Counted from the stretch's first letter, positions 1-10,366 are shown. The stretch: DNA of 64,000 nucleotides from Gliomastix tumulicola (GCA_001599755.1 BCHX01000006.1:607336-671335); one strand, 5' to 3'. Program-made: numbers and translations. The notes: generated by a model not told the origin, from the sequence alone.

Positions 1-23
1 CCCCCCCCCCCCCCCGGGATTGC

Positions 24-842
24 CTAATAGCAAACGAGACACCTGACCTCGATACTCTGCCGTGATTCGCATGCGCTGTATGCGGGGTCCTCGAAGGCAG
101 AGTGCAGCGCCCGGCGCGCGACGCTCTCGTCCGAGTCGAAGCACTTGATGAGCAGCACGTCCCGGGGCGTCATGCCGTGCTTGTAGTACCACCTGTGGCC
201 CGGGTTGTGCCGCACGACCCAGGACTCGCCCACGAAGCCGTCCTCTGTCATCTCCGCGCCCACGAGGTCGGCGTCCGGCACGGAGCTGGAGTCGGCGACG
301 GCGATGGGGTCCTTGAGGATGGACTGGATGGGCCGCCAGATGTTGATGATCTGGTAGCGTCGCGTGAGCAGGTCGTCGGCCTCGGAGGGGAACTCCCAGC
401 GCAGCCGCCGCTCGGCGCCCTCGTACGACTGGTCGACGTGTGTTCTGGTGACGGGCCCGCGGTTGGCGAGGTTGCGAAGGCCGAGATGGTGCCACTGGGT
501 CGGCCCGCGGCGGACCTTGTGGTTGAAGATGTGGACGGCTCGAGCCCCCGTGACGGCTTTGATGAGCTCTTCGCACTCTTGGTAGTAGGCGGTCTTGATC
601 TGCTCCTCATCGTGGAATGTTTCTTCCTTGCTCTCGTGCTGACAGTACTGAAAGCCATGGGAGTCGAGGGTGTAACTGTCCTCGTCGCCGCTGATGTCGG
701 TAACCACAAAGTCTCGGGGTTTGTGCGGCCGCTTGTTGCTGATGGTGCCCTTGCCGATGTAGATGGGCGTGGGCTTGGAGCCATCGCCAGGGTCATCCCA
801 GTAGTTTAATGTCGTCGCTACGTTGTGCTTGGTGATTGCCAT
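24..842 (-). CDS. CmcJ/AsaB-like oxygenase-family protein
   Basis: An intact 272-residue, intronless frame starting at the ATG at 842. The order of conserved blocks fits the fungal CmcJ/AsaB family, which is related to cephem methoxylase components and GA4-desaturase-like proteins: a YIGKG segment near the N-terminus, RGP followed shortly by THVDQS, a NIWRP block, and a late RWYYKHGMTPRDVLLIKCFDS-type block. Family members are often called hydroxylases or desaturases and sit in secondary-metabolite clusters, but few have been assayed, so substrate and reaction are unknown here. The His-Asp in THVDQS could be part of a metal site (inference). The gene ends 23 bases from the window edge; any partner further left cannot be seen. 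The M20 gene lies divergently to the right. Confidence 0.75.
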   Translation of the reverse strand: MAITKHNVATTLNYWDDPGDGSKPTPIYIGKGTISNKRPHKPRDFVVTDISGDEDSYTLDSHGFQYCQHESKEETFHDEEQIKTAYYQECEELIKAVTGARAVHIFNHKVRRGPTQWHHLGLRNLANRGPVTRTHVDQSYEGAERRLRWEFPSEADDLLTRRYQIINIWRPIQSILKDPIAVADSSSVPDADLVGAEMTEDGFVGESWVVRHNPGHRWYYKHGMTPRDVLLIKCFDSDESVARRALHSAFEDPAYSACESRQSIEVRCLVCY

Positions 843-1173
843 CTTATAATGCCTGAAGCCTCTTTAACTGTGATGAAGCGATGAAAGAGAGCACGATACA
901 GTAGATGCAGTAGGGATGCTATGCACGTAGGGACATGCTCGCTGAATGGAGGCAGCCGAAGCCCCTCACTCGACGGCAGATCTTGCTGATAAAGGAAGCC
1001 ACGTCAAGTGGGAACGAGATCCGCATTTACCCATCTGCATTATATGCTAAACTCCGGAGCAGAAGCGTCAAGTGATAACAAGTCTAGCACCATCAGGCCC
1101 TCCCCCCCTTTTCACTTCGGACACGTTGCAGCCCGCTCGCACCCTTCGACCGAGACCACCGAAGTGCCAGGGC
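843..1173. other. Intergenic region between two divergent genes
   Basis: About 330 bp separates the start codons of the oxygenase-like gene (minus) and the amidohydrolase gene (plus). It probably holds both promoters. I saw no convincing TATA box, repeat or RNA gene. Confidence 0.4.
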
Positions 1174-2518
1174 ATGGAGGGAGGATTTGTTCTTGTCCGA
1201 AAGCCTCGCGAGGATGAGGAGGAAGAAGTCGAGAGTGCAGACGAGGCTGGATACGTGCACGATATCGACGACTTTGTCCGCAGCCTGGAGCCGTCGCTAT
1301 GGCCCCTCAACGTCTTCCTCCATGATCACCCAGAGCTTGGTTACAAGGAACACAGAGCCCACGATGCATTGACTAGCTTCATGCAGTCTCGGGAGGGCTG
1401 GGCGGTCACACGGTCAGCGTATGGGATGGAAACAGCATGGAAGGCGGTCTATGATAGCGGGAAGCCTGGGCCGACTGTCTCGTTCAATGCGGAGATGGGT
1501 ATTATGCCTCCTTTCAGGTTGATAATATTGATTCTGACTAATATACGCAGACGCCCTTCCTGTGCTGGGTCACGCTTGTGGCCACAACCTCATCGCTGTG
1601 GCATCTGTAGCCGCTGCTTTAGCCACCGCTGAGCTTCTTCGGCTCTATGAGCTCTTTGGCAAGGTTATCCTCATCGGTACGCCGGCCGAAGAAGGAGGTG
1701 GCGGCAAGATCAAGTGTCTCGAGGCGGGTGCGTACGACAATATCGACATCTCCATCATCTCCCACCCAGGAATCTTCAACAACAGTCCGCTCGTCCGCAC
1801 CACGGCCTTCGTGCACCTCGACGTCGCTTACCACGGCCGGGCAGCCCACGGAGCAAACAGTCCCTGGCTGGGCATCAACGCACTGGACGCCCTGGTCATC
1901 GCGTACAATGCCATCTCGGCTCTGCGTCAGCAGACACGGCCAGACGACATCATCGGTCTGCAAATCACAGACGGGGGTGGACGGCCGAATGTCATTCACG
2001 AGCATGCGGCGGGTGTTGCCTTGCTTCGTGCTGCGAGTGCGACTCGGTTGGACGAGCTGCGACGGAAAGTTGAGGCGTGCTTCCGCGCGGGAGCAGAGGC
2101 CACGGGAGCCAGTATTGACATCAAGGTCGTGCCGGGATACATGGATCACTGGCCAAACAAGGTGCTCGCGGCGTCGTACAGGAAGTACTGGGAAGCACTG
2201 CCTGACCCTCCTCCTGATCCGCCGCTGCCGCCTCCGGGCCAGTTCACTTGGGTCAAGGCGAGCACGGATCAGGGCAACATCAGCTATACGCTGCCGAGTA
2301 TGAACGTCAGCTTCGCGATTCCTCCGGGAGAAGGTCACGGCCCGCCACACACGCCAGATTTCGAGAAGGCTTCCGGGACAAAGGTTGCATTTGGTAGAGC
2401 CATGAGGGTGGCGAAGGCTATGGCTGGGACGGCAGTGGACGTTTGTGCGACGCCGGGCTTGTTGGACGAGGTACAAGCGGAATGGAGGCGTGGCATGAGG
2501 GAGCAACGTGGCAAGTGA
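1174..2518 (+). CDS. M20-family amidohydrolase / aminoacylase-like metallopeptidase
   Basis: Two exons, 1174-1498 and 1551-2518, join in phase across a 52-nt intron ending in ATACGCAG to give 430 residues. M20 peptidase hallmarks are visible: the DALPVLGHACGHN metal-binding block (about residues 109-121) spanning the splice junction, the catalytic GTPAEEGGGGK block, and GRAAHG in the dimerisation (lid) domain. The family hydrolyses N-acyl amino acids, small peptides or related amides using two zinc ions. No signal peptide is apparent, so it is probably cytosolic. Residues 1-30 contain an acidic EDEEEEVE stretch. The exact substrate cannot be told from sequence. The start could be another ATG in the same exon, but 1174 gives a normal family N-terminus. 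Confidence 0.85.
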
Positions 2519-2903
2519 ATCACACGCAAGGTCATGGAAAGTGGTGGTACTCGATACTTGATTTAGCAGACGACGGTGCGACCAACTATGTCTTCTATTC
2601 ACTGCTCTTCAAATGTCCGGCTGACTCTGATATGGAAGCGGATTACGCGCGCATGCGTTGTGCCTACCCATATCAGCTTGAATAATAACACTGGTAATTT
2701 TCGTTGCTTCAATGTTCATTTTCTTCCTGGCTACGTCTTGGGACGACTGATCAACTTCAAGGTCAATCCTTCGTCACTGGCTATTGATACCAAGCAGCTA
2801 CATCCGAAACACACCGACTGAGCGGCCCTGGACATCACCGTCAAACCTCCCACCGACCGAGTACCCCTATCACAGCAAGAGAACATTGCCCTCGGCTTCC
2901 AAG
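2519..2903. other. Intergenic region
   Basis: About 385 bp containing the 3' flank of the M20 gene and the likely 5' region of the next small gene. I see no conserved coding content or repeat here. Confidence 0.35.
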
Positions 2904-3116
2904 ATGACGACCGAAAACACGGCGTCCGAAGACGCCAAGATCTTCACAGCGATGATGAAACAGGTCCTGGGCGAAGTCAATATCCTGATGGGAAGGCTTG
3001 CTGCTCTCGAGCAGAGATGCCAGGCGCTTGAGGAGAAGCACGAGACGGCCATGCGCAACATTCACGGCGTCATCAACGTGTTGAGCGACCAGAGTCTGCG
3101 CGATAGAAAGAACTAA
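2904..3116 (+). CDS. Small coiled-coil hypothetical protein
   Basis: A 70-residue frame beginning MTTENTASEDAK with a regular heptad-like helix over residues 15-55 (a Leu/Met/Ile-rich stretch, LAALEQRCQALEEKHE). It has no family I recognise, no signal peptide and no membrane segment. A longer in-frame extension begins near 2784 but its composition looks non-coding. The helical pattern and low-complexity acidic start are what favour a real gene; no intron or homologue supports it here. Confidence 0.45.
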   Translation: MTTENTASEDAKIFTAMMKQVLGEVNILMGRLAALEQRCQALEEKHETAMRNIHGVINVLSDQSLRDRKN

Positions 3117-3572
3117 GAGCTCTGCTCTGTGGTATGGGTATGGGTGGAAGGGATTCCGGGGTTCTGAGCTTGGGAGCATTGGAGATTGGAGAGAGGGATC
3201 GTTCATGGGAGTTCTTTCTTAATGAAAGTTGATTCATCTCACTTTGTTATCGATGTAGATGTAGGCTGTCTAACCTTTTATCAACTCGATAATGATCACG
3301 ATAATCTACGAAGCGACCCAAGCACTTGTTTCATTGCTCTGAAGGGCATCTCTAAGTACCAATCCCCTTGTGGGCTTGTATTAATAACTGAGCAAGTGAT
3401 GGAAGAAAACGTACTTCAGTATTTCGTCGACTACATGCCGAGCTATCCTCAAATCATAATGCTGCTGTCCCTAAATCACAATCTCATTATCCTGACTCAT
3501 ATCCTTGCTATCCTCGCTTCATGCCCTCGCTACTGAGTGGCAAGCAAGACTGACACTTCATCTCTAGGAAGT
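3117..3572. other. Intergenic region between two convergent small genes
   Basis: About 456 bp holding the 3' ends of two convergent small genes. A 116-codon plus-strand frame is present, but its composition looks random and it matches nothing I know. Confidence 0.3.
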
Positions 3573-3890
3573 TCATACTTCGTCAATGATTGTCAAGATC
3601 TGCGACAGCAGTTGACCGATCGCAGCCAGTTCATCGTCGATCAGCTTCTTCCTCTGTATCTTGGTGTTGATCGCCCTCTCCTTATCGAAGTCCTCGCCCT
3701 CGTACTTCTTCCTGAGCTCCATGCCGAAGTCGCTCGTCTGCCAGGCCTCGCATTGCGCGTCCCAAAAGTCATGGAAGCGGTGCCACATGAGGACACGCTG
3801 AATTTGGAGGAGGTTCATCTCGCGGAGGTTCTCTTCTCCCTGAGCCTGTAGCTGTTCGGCGCGTTGGTTCATTGTGTCGATACGGTCCAT
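3573..3890 (-). CDS. Small coiled-coil hypothetical protein
   Basis: A 105-residue frame starting MDRIDTMNQR at 3890. It is charged and almost entirely helical in pattern (RAEQLQAQGEENLREMN early; KERAINTKIQRKKLIDDELAAIGQLL late) with aromatic residues between (FHDFWDAQCEAW). It has no signal peptide, no membrane segment and no recognised domain. It is convergent with the preceding small coiled-coil gene. The even codon use and absence of low complexity make it a plausible gene, but its function is unknown. Confidence 0.5.
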   Translation of the reverse strand: MDRIDTMNQRAEQLQAQGEENLREMNLLQIQRVLMWHRFHDFWDAQCEAWQTSDFGMELRKKYEGEDFDKERAINTKIQRKKLIDDELAAIGQLLSQILTIIDEV

Positions 3891-4325
3891 CCTAGACGTC
3901 GTAGTCTTTACTTATGACTGTGAGCCTTGTCAACTGCGTGAGGACTGGAGGGGGTAGACTGAGAGCTGATGATGTGCCTAATTGAGATTAGGGGACCAGA
4001 GTTCTATCCACACCGTCCAGGGATGGCGCGTGCGAAGTTTGGGCATGTAGTGACCGGGGGCAAGATTATGTGTTTTGGTGGCGTTGGTGATCAAGATACG
4101 ATTCGGCTTCCCCAGCTCAGTGCTACAGTGATGAAGACCGGTCAGTACTCTGCATGTCCGACCACAAACTCGCACCGCCACTTCTGCCACTAGCTGTTCG
4201 ATCCGAACTTACCACTCAGGGATGAAGTGGATGACAGTGACGGATAGTTCAGCACAACATCGGTTCAGTTTCGTTAGCATTCAAGAATCCTCTCTAGGCG
4301 ACTGGACTGGAGGATCCTCGTCTAC
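3891..4325. other. Intergenic region
   Basis: About 435 bp between the small coiled-coil gene and the 3' end of the HET gene. Two overlapping short frames on opposite strands near 3970-4190 look random. No repeat or RNA gene seen. Confidence 0.3.
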
Positions 4326-6425
4326 TTATTCCACCCGGAAATCTTTGGTATTCTTGGGGTGAGAAGGCAGGTCGAGCTCTCCATCCATGATTCCGTGTAT
4401 ATATGCTTCCCCAAGCAGTCCCCAGTTCCCAGCCTGCGATCTTGCTGCCGGTCCTTCAGCGTCCCCACTGAGATCAGTCTTCTTGATAACATAAGGGACA
4501 TGGCCTCCTAAGGGTATGAACACTGCCGCGCCGGGTTCTGTTCCTTGTGGGCACAGACCGACATAACCTCTTTCAGATATGAAAGGGCAGCTCCCGTGCA
4601 TGCTGTTCATCATGTTCATGAATGACATAGCTCCCATGCCTTGGAATGACGAGCCCGGACGTGAGGTCTGTAGAGCTTGTTTCATTGCTTCGTATCCTGT
4701 CCGCGAGAGGCCTGTCGCTCTGATCGTCTGACCGGCTGAATTTGTCTCTTTGTCGCCGATCGGGATCCTCCACTTGGCTTCTTCTCGAGACTGCTCTGGG
4801 TAGATATCGCTTCTCTCAAGTAACGCTTCGATCTCCGTGAGCATAGTACCAGCGGCCGCCCAGTCGAAGTCCTGGTCCAGATGTGCTGTCCAAGGAGACT
4901 TCACCTCCCTGACCGTGTCAACGCAGTGACCAGCGATGATGAGAACAGACTGGGACGAGATTGCTCCCTGAGAAAAGGATGCTCCGCATTCCGTACCGAG
5001 ACTGGCTGCGAAGAGCTGAGCAGTCGACAACTCTGCCGAGCCCCCTTTCAGGCCAGACCAGGGGGAACGGATTCGATGTCGCCAGTCAGGGACCCAGGAC
5101 GGCAGCATGCTTCTGTCATCTTCCCCTCCCCTGCACAGACTCAATAGATCAACGTGTCCATCCGCGATCAGACGGCCGGCTACTGTCGTGTACAGCTCGA
5201 TCCAAGTCAACGCAGGCTGTCTGAGGAGCAGAGGCGTCAGCCACTCTCTCTCCTGGGGCAGGATCAAGCCGTGAATCGCTCCAATCTTGTCCTCGGGATC
5301 TCGACAACCAAGCATCTTGGCCATGTCTCCGACGTAGAGTGTCGTGAGCAGGCGCTTTAGAGAGCGGTCCATGGGTGCGGCGTCTGCTGAGCCAGCGGCG
5401 GCCTCTCTGTGACGCCAGAACTTCTTCCGGATGCCCAGTGTAGTGCCGGCTCGCGCGCCAGTCCAGTTCGGGAAGATGCCAACCTGTTTCCAGAACCTGA
5501 GCAATACAAATGCCCGCACTGGCATCCATTGCAGTAACGAGGCCTGTACGTTCTGCAGGGAGGCAGCTTCGCGCGCAATCATGAGGTTGAGGAAAAACGT
5601 GGCTGCCCACATCTTCTCCCAGGAACATTCCCCTGCGCCGCAAAGAAGTGTGATCTTGCCTGGCTCGGGAAGTGCAAGTTCCTGGATGATCCATGCTCTC
5701 GTGAACCACGGCTTGTCGAGGACGGCGGTCATGGCTCTCGTGGCGATCCCGGGCCCATGAAATAGACTGCCCAGATTGCTGTCGATGAGAGTATCAAGAC
5801 GGCTCTTGACGGCCAGGGCGTCCGATCGCTCATTTTCTGGGAGACTGTCAAAGGATGGCCAAGCAGCCATGTGTCTCTCCGTGAGAGAGCCGATGCCTGC
5901 CTCTAGGGCTTCCTCTCCCACGCGATTCATGTCACTCATCGCTGCGTCCGATCTGGGGAAAGGCACTCCCAAGAAAACCACGACGTGGTCGGCGTGGCTG
6001 TAGATGTCGCCCATCTGTGCGATCTGGCCTGCCTTCTCACGCCGAAAGTTCATGATATTCGCAGCACCATCGCCGGCATAGCCTTGGTTGATGCAGATGG
6101 CGTCGATCCAGATGTGATTCCCAGTGTCGCGTAATTTGGGCTCCAAGTAGGCCAGTGCGGCCCAGCAATTTTGCGTCACCTTCAAGCGCTTCCCGTCGAC
6201 GATGATGGGCCATCGGTCTTCTTCGGAGCCCCAGACGTAGGACAGGGCGAGGTACGGAGTGGAAGGATTCGGGATGTCGACAATGGTGAAGGTGAAGTGC
6301 GGAAGACCACCTGTCATAACGTTGACGAGCTTCAGCAGGCGGATTTGGCCGGGGCTTATCTCTTCCTTGTAGTCATACGCCTCGAAGCCCGCCGCGTAGT
6401 CGTGGATAGTAGGCTTGTCTGGCAT
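4326..6425 (-). CDS. HET-domain protein (heterokaryon incompatibility type)
   Basis: An intronless 699-residue protein from the ATG at 6425. The HET core is clear: YLALSYVWG near residues 58-66, then IWIDAICINQ and, after a short insert, a GDIYSHADHVVVFLG block. These are the three classic HET motifs, related to the TIR fold. HET proteins act in fungal self/non-self recognition and regulated cell death after hyphal fusion. Many also have long C-terminal regions of unknown function, as here. The C-terminus contains a segment like that of the HET protein at the window's far end (VPYVIKKTD ... LLGEAYIHGIMDGEL), so the two belong to one subfamily. There is no NACHT or WD40 module, so the partner is unknown. 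Confidence 0.9.
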   Translation of the reverse strand: MPDKPTIHDYAAGFEAYDYKEEISPGQIRLLKLVNVMTGGLPHFTFTIVDIPNPSTPYLALSYVWGSEEDRWPIIVDGKRLKVTQNCWAALAYLEPKLRDTGNHIWIDAICINQGYAGDGAANIMNFRREKAGQIAQMGDIYSHADHVVVFLGVPFPRSDAAMSDMNRVGEEALEAGIGSLTERHMAAWPSFDSLPENERSDALAVKSRLDTLIDSNLGSLFHGPGIATRAMTAVLDKPWFTRAWIIQELALPEPGKITLLCGAGECSWEKMWAATFFLNLMIAREAASLQNVQASLLQWMPVRAFVLLRFWKQVGIFPNWTGARAGTTLGIRKKFWRHREAAAGSADAAPMDRSLKRLLTTLYVGDMAKMLGCRDPEDKIGAIHGLILPQEREWLTPLLLRQPALTWIELYTTVAGRLIADGHVDLLSLCRGGEDDRSMLPSWVPDWRHRIRSPWSGLKGGSAELSTAQLFAASLGTECGASFSQGAISSQSVLIIAGHCVDTVREVKSPWTAHLDQDFDWAAAGTMLTEIEALLERSDIYPEQSREEAKWRIPIGDKETNSAGQTIRATGLSRTGYEAMKQALQTSRPGSSFQGMGAMSFMNMMNSMHGSCPFISERGYVGLCPQGTEPGAAVFIPLGGHVPYVIKKTDLSGDAEGPAARSQAGNWGLLGEAYIHGIMDGELDLPSHPKNTKDFRVE

Positions 6426-6761
6426 GGTAGCTCGTAGTGTGACCAGTTGCGGCTGACTTGCTGCTGCTTTTGCAATATGGGTGTGTTACTCGCATATAGA
6501 TGAAGGTCACAGGAGGAAGATGAGAAAGAATTGCGGTCTGACGGAATTTTCAGAGTTGCACATTCGACGTTCCCCGCTCCTTGAGGCTGAGCTCAGCCTC
6601 ACTTTCAATATTGGCTGGGGCTGAACCTGCAGGTCTCGGCGCTGCCCTCACTTTGGAGAGAAGACGGCTTGGCAAGAAAACCACCGCGCTGACACGCGAG
6701 ATAGAACATTATCTACCTAATGTAAAGCTTGGCTGTCTTCTTGATGTATAACTTTGCCAGT
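6426..6761. other. Intergenic region
   Basis: About 336 bp holding the 5' region of the minus-strand HET gene and the 3' end of the SnoaL-like gene. Nothing distinctive was seen. Confidence 0.3.
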
Positions 6762-7232
6762 CTAAGCCCCCAGGACGGACCCGTCTCCCTCGGCCCAGAT
6801 GACCTTCATATGGAACTTGGTGATCTTCCAGAGCCCATCAGTCTCATCCAGCGCCGCATCAATAGAGTAGATGCTCCCCGTCAGATACCGAGGCGACTGG
6901 GGTACTCTGGCCTCGCCCCTGCGATAGTGCTGAGCGATGGCGTGGGCGTTGAAGGAAGCCGTCTTGTCACCCTCCTTGTGAGAGAGACGGACGTTGCCGA
7001 TGGTGTGCGTCGTGTCGAGGCCGGCGCCGATCCACTGGAAGGTGCTGGCCAGGATGGCATCACGACCCTCGGTGGGAGGAGTGTCGTCAAAGGCAAAGGT
7101 GGCGTCCTTGTGCCATGCGGAGGTGAAGATCTCCTGGTCCGCGGTGTCGAGGCCCATGATGCTGCGGTAGAGGGCATCGGGGATGGCCTCACGCGTGGGC
7201 AGGGAGAGGTTGGCTGCGAGGACGTTGGCCAT
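6762..7232 (-). CDS. SnoaL-like (NTF2-fold) protein
   Basis: A 156-residue single-exon frame beginning MANVLAANLSLPTREAI at 7232; codons further upstream are open, but only from a non-ATG start. The pattern fits the SnoaL_4 type of the NTF2-like fold: an N-terminal helix pair ending in a D-x-E-I-F-T-S-A-W-H block, an FDDTPPTEGRDAI block, central THTIGNVRLSHKEGDKTASFNAHAIAQHY strands, and a terminal GLWKITKFHMKVIWAEGD strand. Such proteins are small cone-shaped cyclases, dehydratases or isomerases, or merely ligand-binding. It lies head to head with the Zn2Cys6 regulator 685 bp away, so the two may be co-regulated (inference). Confidence 0.75.
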   Translation of the reverse strand: MANVLAANLSLPTREAIPDALYRSIMGLDTADQEIFTSAWHKDATFAFDDTPPTEGRDAILASTFQWIGAGLDTTHTIGNVRLSHKEGDKTASFNAHAIAQHYRRGEARVPQSPRYLTGSIYSIDAALDETDGLWKITKFHMKVIWAEGDGSVLGA

Positions 7233-7917
7233 GGTGAAGCTTGGGTGGTGCTGGGAAGAATGTTCTAAGAGGGAAATGAACAAGGAAGGGATGCGAGGCT
7301 TGGAACTGCCCTATGAGGTGTTGATAATCCAGAGGGGGAGGGATGCAGTTGAGGAGGAACCACTCATTCTTATGTCCTTGTAGCTGTTTCTCCTGCCCGA
7401 CTATCATCAGTGATCACCAGCAGACGGGACCGAGACTCCCAAATCCACCCGAATGCAACATGAAGAACCATCGGGCGCTTGTTCTATTCATATCTTTGAC
7501 TCAACACCAATCATACTGTCACGACTATACGGGACCGAGACACTGTGTCTACCCGAGCAGCGACATCCTATGCATAATAACAGACTCAGTTATGAGGCGA
7601 GGCCTCTTCACGCCGTCATCATCACCAGAATGTATCAAGATAAGAGCGATAAGCGATGGCCAACCCCCGAAGCAGCCTAGCTTAAGCGCAGTGGTCTCAG
7701 ACAGGTTTAGTGCTCATTGCCCGGCTGCCGAGATCCGGGTCTGGTTGGGGATGAGCACTATACTTGGGGTCGCATCACCAGCGCTACGCCTCACAGTCTC
7801 TGTGTCTCGACCGCGAGTATATCAACCCCGCATCACACGCACACTCTCTCCAATGCGGCCGACCGCGCTTCGCAAAAGACCCTGCAGACGGGGAGAATTG
7901 ATTAGTGCACCTCCACG
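7233..7917. promoter_or_regulatory. Shared divergent promoter region, SnoaL-like gene / Zn2Cys6 regulator
   Basis: A 685-bp non-coding region between two head-to-head start codons. Divergent placement of a Zn2Cys6 gene and an enzyme gene is a common arrangement for pathway-specific control. I could not assign a specific operator motif by eye. Confidence 0.35.
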
Positions 7918-9573
7918 ATGTCTGGTTCTAGGTCCAAAACGGGCTGCTGGACCTGCCGCTTGCGACGGAAGAAGTGCGATGAGGCGACGCCACAATGCTC
8001 TACCTGCACGTCCCGAGACCTCTTCTGCTACGGCTATGGCGAAAAGCCGGCCTGGATGCTTGGCAAGGACTGGAAGCAGGTCATGAACACGGACGAAGCC
8101 AAAGCCATCCGAAAGGGCGCTGAGCGGGCATACAGCCACCGTCGGCAGAGCAAGAGGCCCCAAAACGAACAGCCGTGGACGGCTAACATCCTCGTCTTTG
8201 AGGATCCCACTCTGAGCCACGGTGGACTGGTCGACCGCACGTGGGCCAACTGTCGACAGACACTGCGGGACTGCGACTACACACCCGACTACCGGTACAT
8301 GCAGATGTTCCTCGATGTTATCTTCCCGCTCCAATGGGGCTTCTTCGATCTCCACCATCGGAAACCCGGCCGGCAGTGGCTCTTCGACGCCATTGTTGCC
8401 TGCGAGCCCCTGCATCACGCCTCGCTTGGGCTTTGCCTGTCCTTCGAATCCGGTCTCAAGGCAGGATACACCAACGGCCACTGCGATGTCACGCCGCAGG
8501 TCCGGTCATCTCGGCTGCTTGCGTTGAAAGGACTCCAGCCTCATATCACGGACATACAGCAGAAAGAGGCGCCAGGTGGGCCCTGGCTGCTAGCTAGAGC
8601 AACTCGCGCTGTTGCCATCATCACCTTTCTCACCAGTCTCGAGATCTTTGCCGAGGCCGGAGGAGCGTGGGATGTGCATCAAAGTGCCGCCGGTGCGGTC
8701 CTAGACATGATAGAGACCCAAGTTGCTGGCACTGTACAGCTGTCTCAAACTGTCGAACTGGGTGCAGAGATCGGCCCCATCGGACAGCTTCTTGCTAGCT
8801 CACCTCCGTCGTTCGAGACTCAGGCGCTGGAGTTCTTCGTCTCGACCTATGTCTGGGCTGATATTCTATCGGAGGCTGCCCATGGAGCGTGGTATGGCAA
8901 GCCCAGAGTCTTTGACTATCTTCCTCTCCTACAACGCAGCATTCTCGACATGCGAAGCACAATGGGCTGCCGGAATTCAATCATGATTGCGATCAAGGAG
9001 GTCAGCAGGCTAGCGCTGTCACCAGAGACAGAGCACCATCAGCAAATCAGCGAGATTGACGCACTCTCTTCTCGTATCCAAGATGTGATACGCGAAGAAG
9101 AGTCCGTGTGGCATACAATGGAAGGGTCTGAAGCTGACAGTTGCTGGGTCACCCTTCTCCACGCGTACGCGGCCTTGGTCTATCTTCAAGTAACGAGCAT
9201 CCACCTCCAAGCTCGGGGACCCGGCGATCACTCTCAAGAGTATGCCAAGATCCACGAGAATGCAACAAAGTGTCTCGAGCTACTAGAGGCATTGCCTCCT
9301 CATCTCCTTATTAGAGTCTGCTGGCCCTTCACTATCGCCGGATGCATGGCTGGAGTGGGGGATATCTGTGGCGAGGCCGAGACCTCACTGTATCATTCCA
9401 GGTTTCGAGAGGTGGTTAAGCGGGTGGAAAGCGCGGGTCATGTTTTGGGATTCACATGGAAGGGTCTCATAGTTATGGAGGAGTGCTGGAAGCTGCGAAG
9501 CTGCAAACCGGAGCTGTTTTGGTGCTGGCGAACGACGATGGAGCACATGAAGACTCGGATACTGTTGATCTGA
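7918..9573 (+). CDS. Zn2Cys6 transcription factor
   Basis: A 551-residue single-exon protein. The zinc cluster is at the extreme N-terminus, with Cys10, 13, 20, 27, 30 and 37 giving C-X2-C-X6-C-X6-C-X2-C-X6-C, and the basic RLRRKK between the second and third Cys is typical of DNA contact. The rest is helical and resembles the fungal_trans_2 type of regulatory domain. It is expected to be nuclear and to bind CGG-type half sites as a dimer. Neighbours are a divergent SnoaL-like protein and a convergent glutathione transferase; control of a small detoxification or biosynthetic set is possible but unproven. Confidence 0.88.
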   Translation: MSGSRSKTGCWTCRLRRKKCDEATPQCSTCTSRDLFCYGYGEKPAWMLGKDWKQVMNTDEAKAIRKGAERAYSHRRQSKRPQNEQPWTANILVFEDPTLSHGGLVDRTWANCRQTLRDCDYTPDYRYMQMFLDVIFPLQWGFFDLHHRKPGRQWLFDAIVACEPLHHASLGLCLSFESGLKAGYTNGHCDVTPQVRSSRLLALKGLQPHITDIQQKEAPGGPWLLARATRAVAIITFLTSLEIFAEAGGAWDVHQSAAGAVLDMIETQVAGTVQLSQTVELGAEIGPIGQLLASSPPSFETQALEFFVSTYVWADILSEAAHGAWYGKPRVFDYLPLLQRSILDMRSTMGCRNSIMIAIKEVSRLALSPETEHHQQISEIDALSSRIQDVIREEESVWHTMEGSEADSCWVTLLHAYAALVYLQVTSIHLQARGPGDHSQEYAKIHENATKCLELLEALPPHLLIRVCWPFTIAGCMAGVGDICGEAETSLYHSRFREVVKRVESAGHVLGFTWKGLIVMEECWKLRSCKPELFWCWRTTMEHMKTRILLI

Positions 9574-9644
9574 GGATCACCCATTGCCACTGTATTCTGC
9601 TCTCCGTAGAGCGGAATGCGCCTGCACACTTAGGCACATAACTG

Positions 9645-10366
9645 TTACTCCTTCTTGGCCTTTGCCCACTCTGCCCAGACCTTCTTAACGGCTGGCCTCC
9701 CCTTCATCCGAGCCATCCACGCGTTGTATGCCGTGAAGTCCTTGAGGTCAAACTCCTCGGGGTATCTCTCGTCAAAGATGTACGTCCAGCAGATGAACAT
9801 GAGATCCGCGTAGGTGATCCTGTCTCCAACCAAGTACGGACTGCCCTGCTTCTTAAGGTGCGAGTCAATGACGCTAATGACCCGCAGAGTCTCCTTTTCG
9901 TAGCGTTCGATTGCCGAGGGAAGTTTCTCTGGGTGAAATGTCCGGAACCAGACCATCTGGCCCCAGGCTGGCCCCTGACCAGACATCTGGAAGTGCTCCC
10001 ATGAACGGGTGACGCATTTCTCGGGGAGGGTCTCGTAGTGCAACTTTGCATCTTTGTCATAGTACTCGATAAGATAGTCGATGATCGCCCCGGACTGAGA
10101 AATGTTAGCAGCTGCGATACTTCTGTGAGGATAGTCAAGGAATGGAAGGTACGGACCTCCCAGATCGTTACGCCCATGTTTGGGTCCTCCAGCGTAGGGA
10201 CTCGTCCATTCGGGTTGAGTGCCTCGTATGCGTCCGTTTTCATATCTTTGAATGCGATGAAACGGTGCTCATACGTGAGACCAAGCTCCTCGAGAATGAT
10301 TGCAACCTTCCATGGATTTGATCCAATGCGGTGGGAATGCAGAATCATGGACTTAAGTGCTGCCAT
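9645..10366 (-). CDS. Glutathione S-transferase, Ure2p-like
   Basis: Two exons, 10366-10157 and 10094-9645, separated by a 62-nt intron, give 219 residues. Splicing after TIWE restores the highly conserved WESGAIIDYL segment of the thioredoxin-fold domain. Other marks are HSHRIGSNPWKVAIILEELGL at the glutathione site, NPNGRVPTLEDP with the cis-Pro, and a C-terminal helical domain with SPYLVGDRITYADLMF. This is the fungal Ure2p-like class (GTT-type), which conjugates glutathione to electrophiles or reduces peroxides in the cytosol. The stop codon lies only about 70 bp from the convergent Zn2Cys6 gene. Confidence 0.9.

Noticed and set aside
1..15. Run of 15 C at the window start
   Set aside because: Edge homopolymer, could be natural or an assembly end; too short to interpret.
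102..809. 235-codon plus-strand frame at the left edge
   Set aside because: Antisense to the CmcJ/AsaB-like gene; Val/Gly/Asp-rich shadow.
1619..2602. 327-codon minus-strand frame
   Set aside because: Antisense to the M20 amidohydrolase exon 2, whose metal-binding motifs are clear; the minus frame has none.
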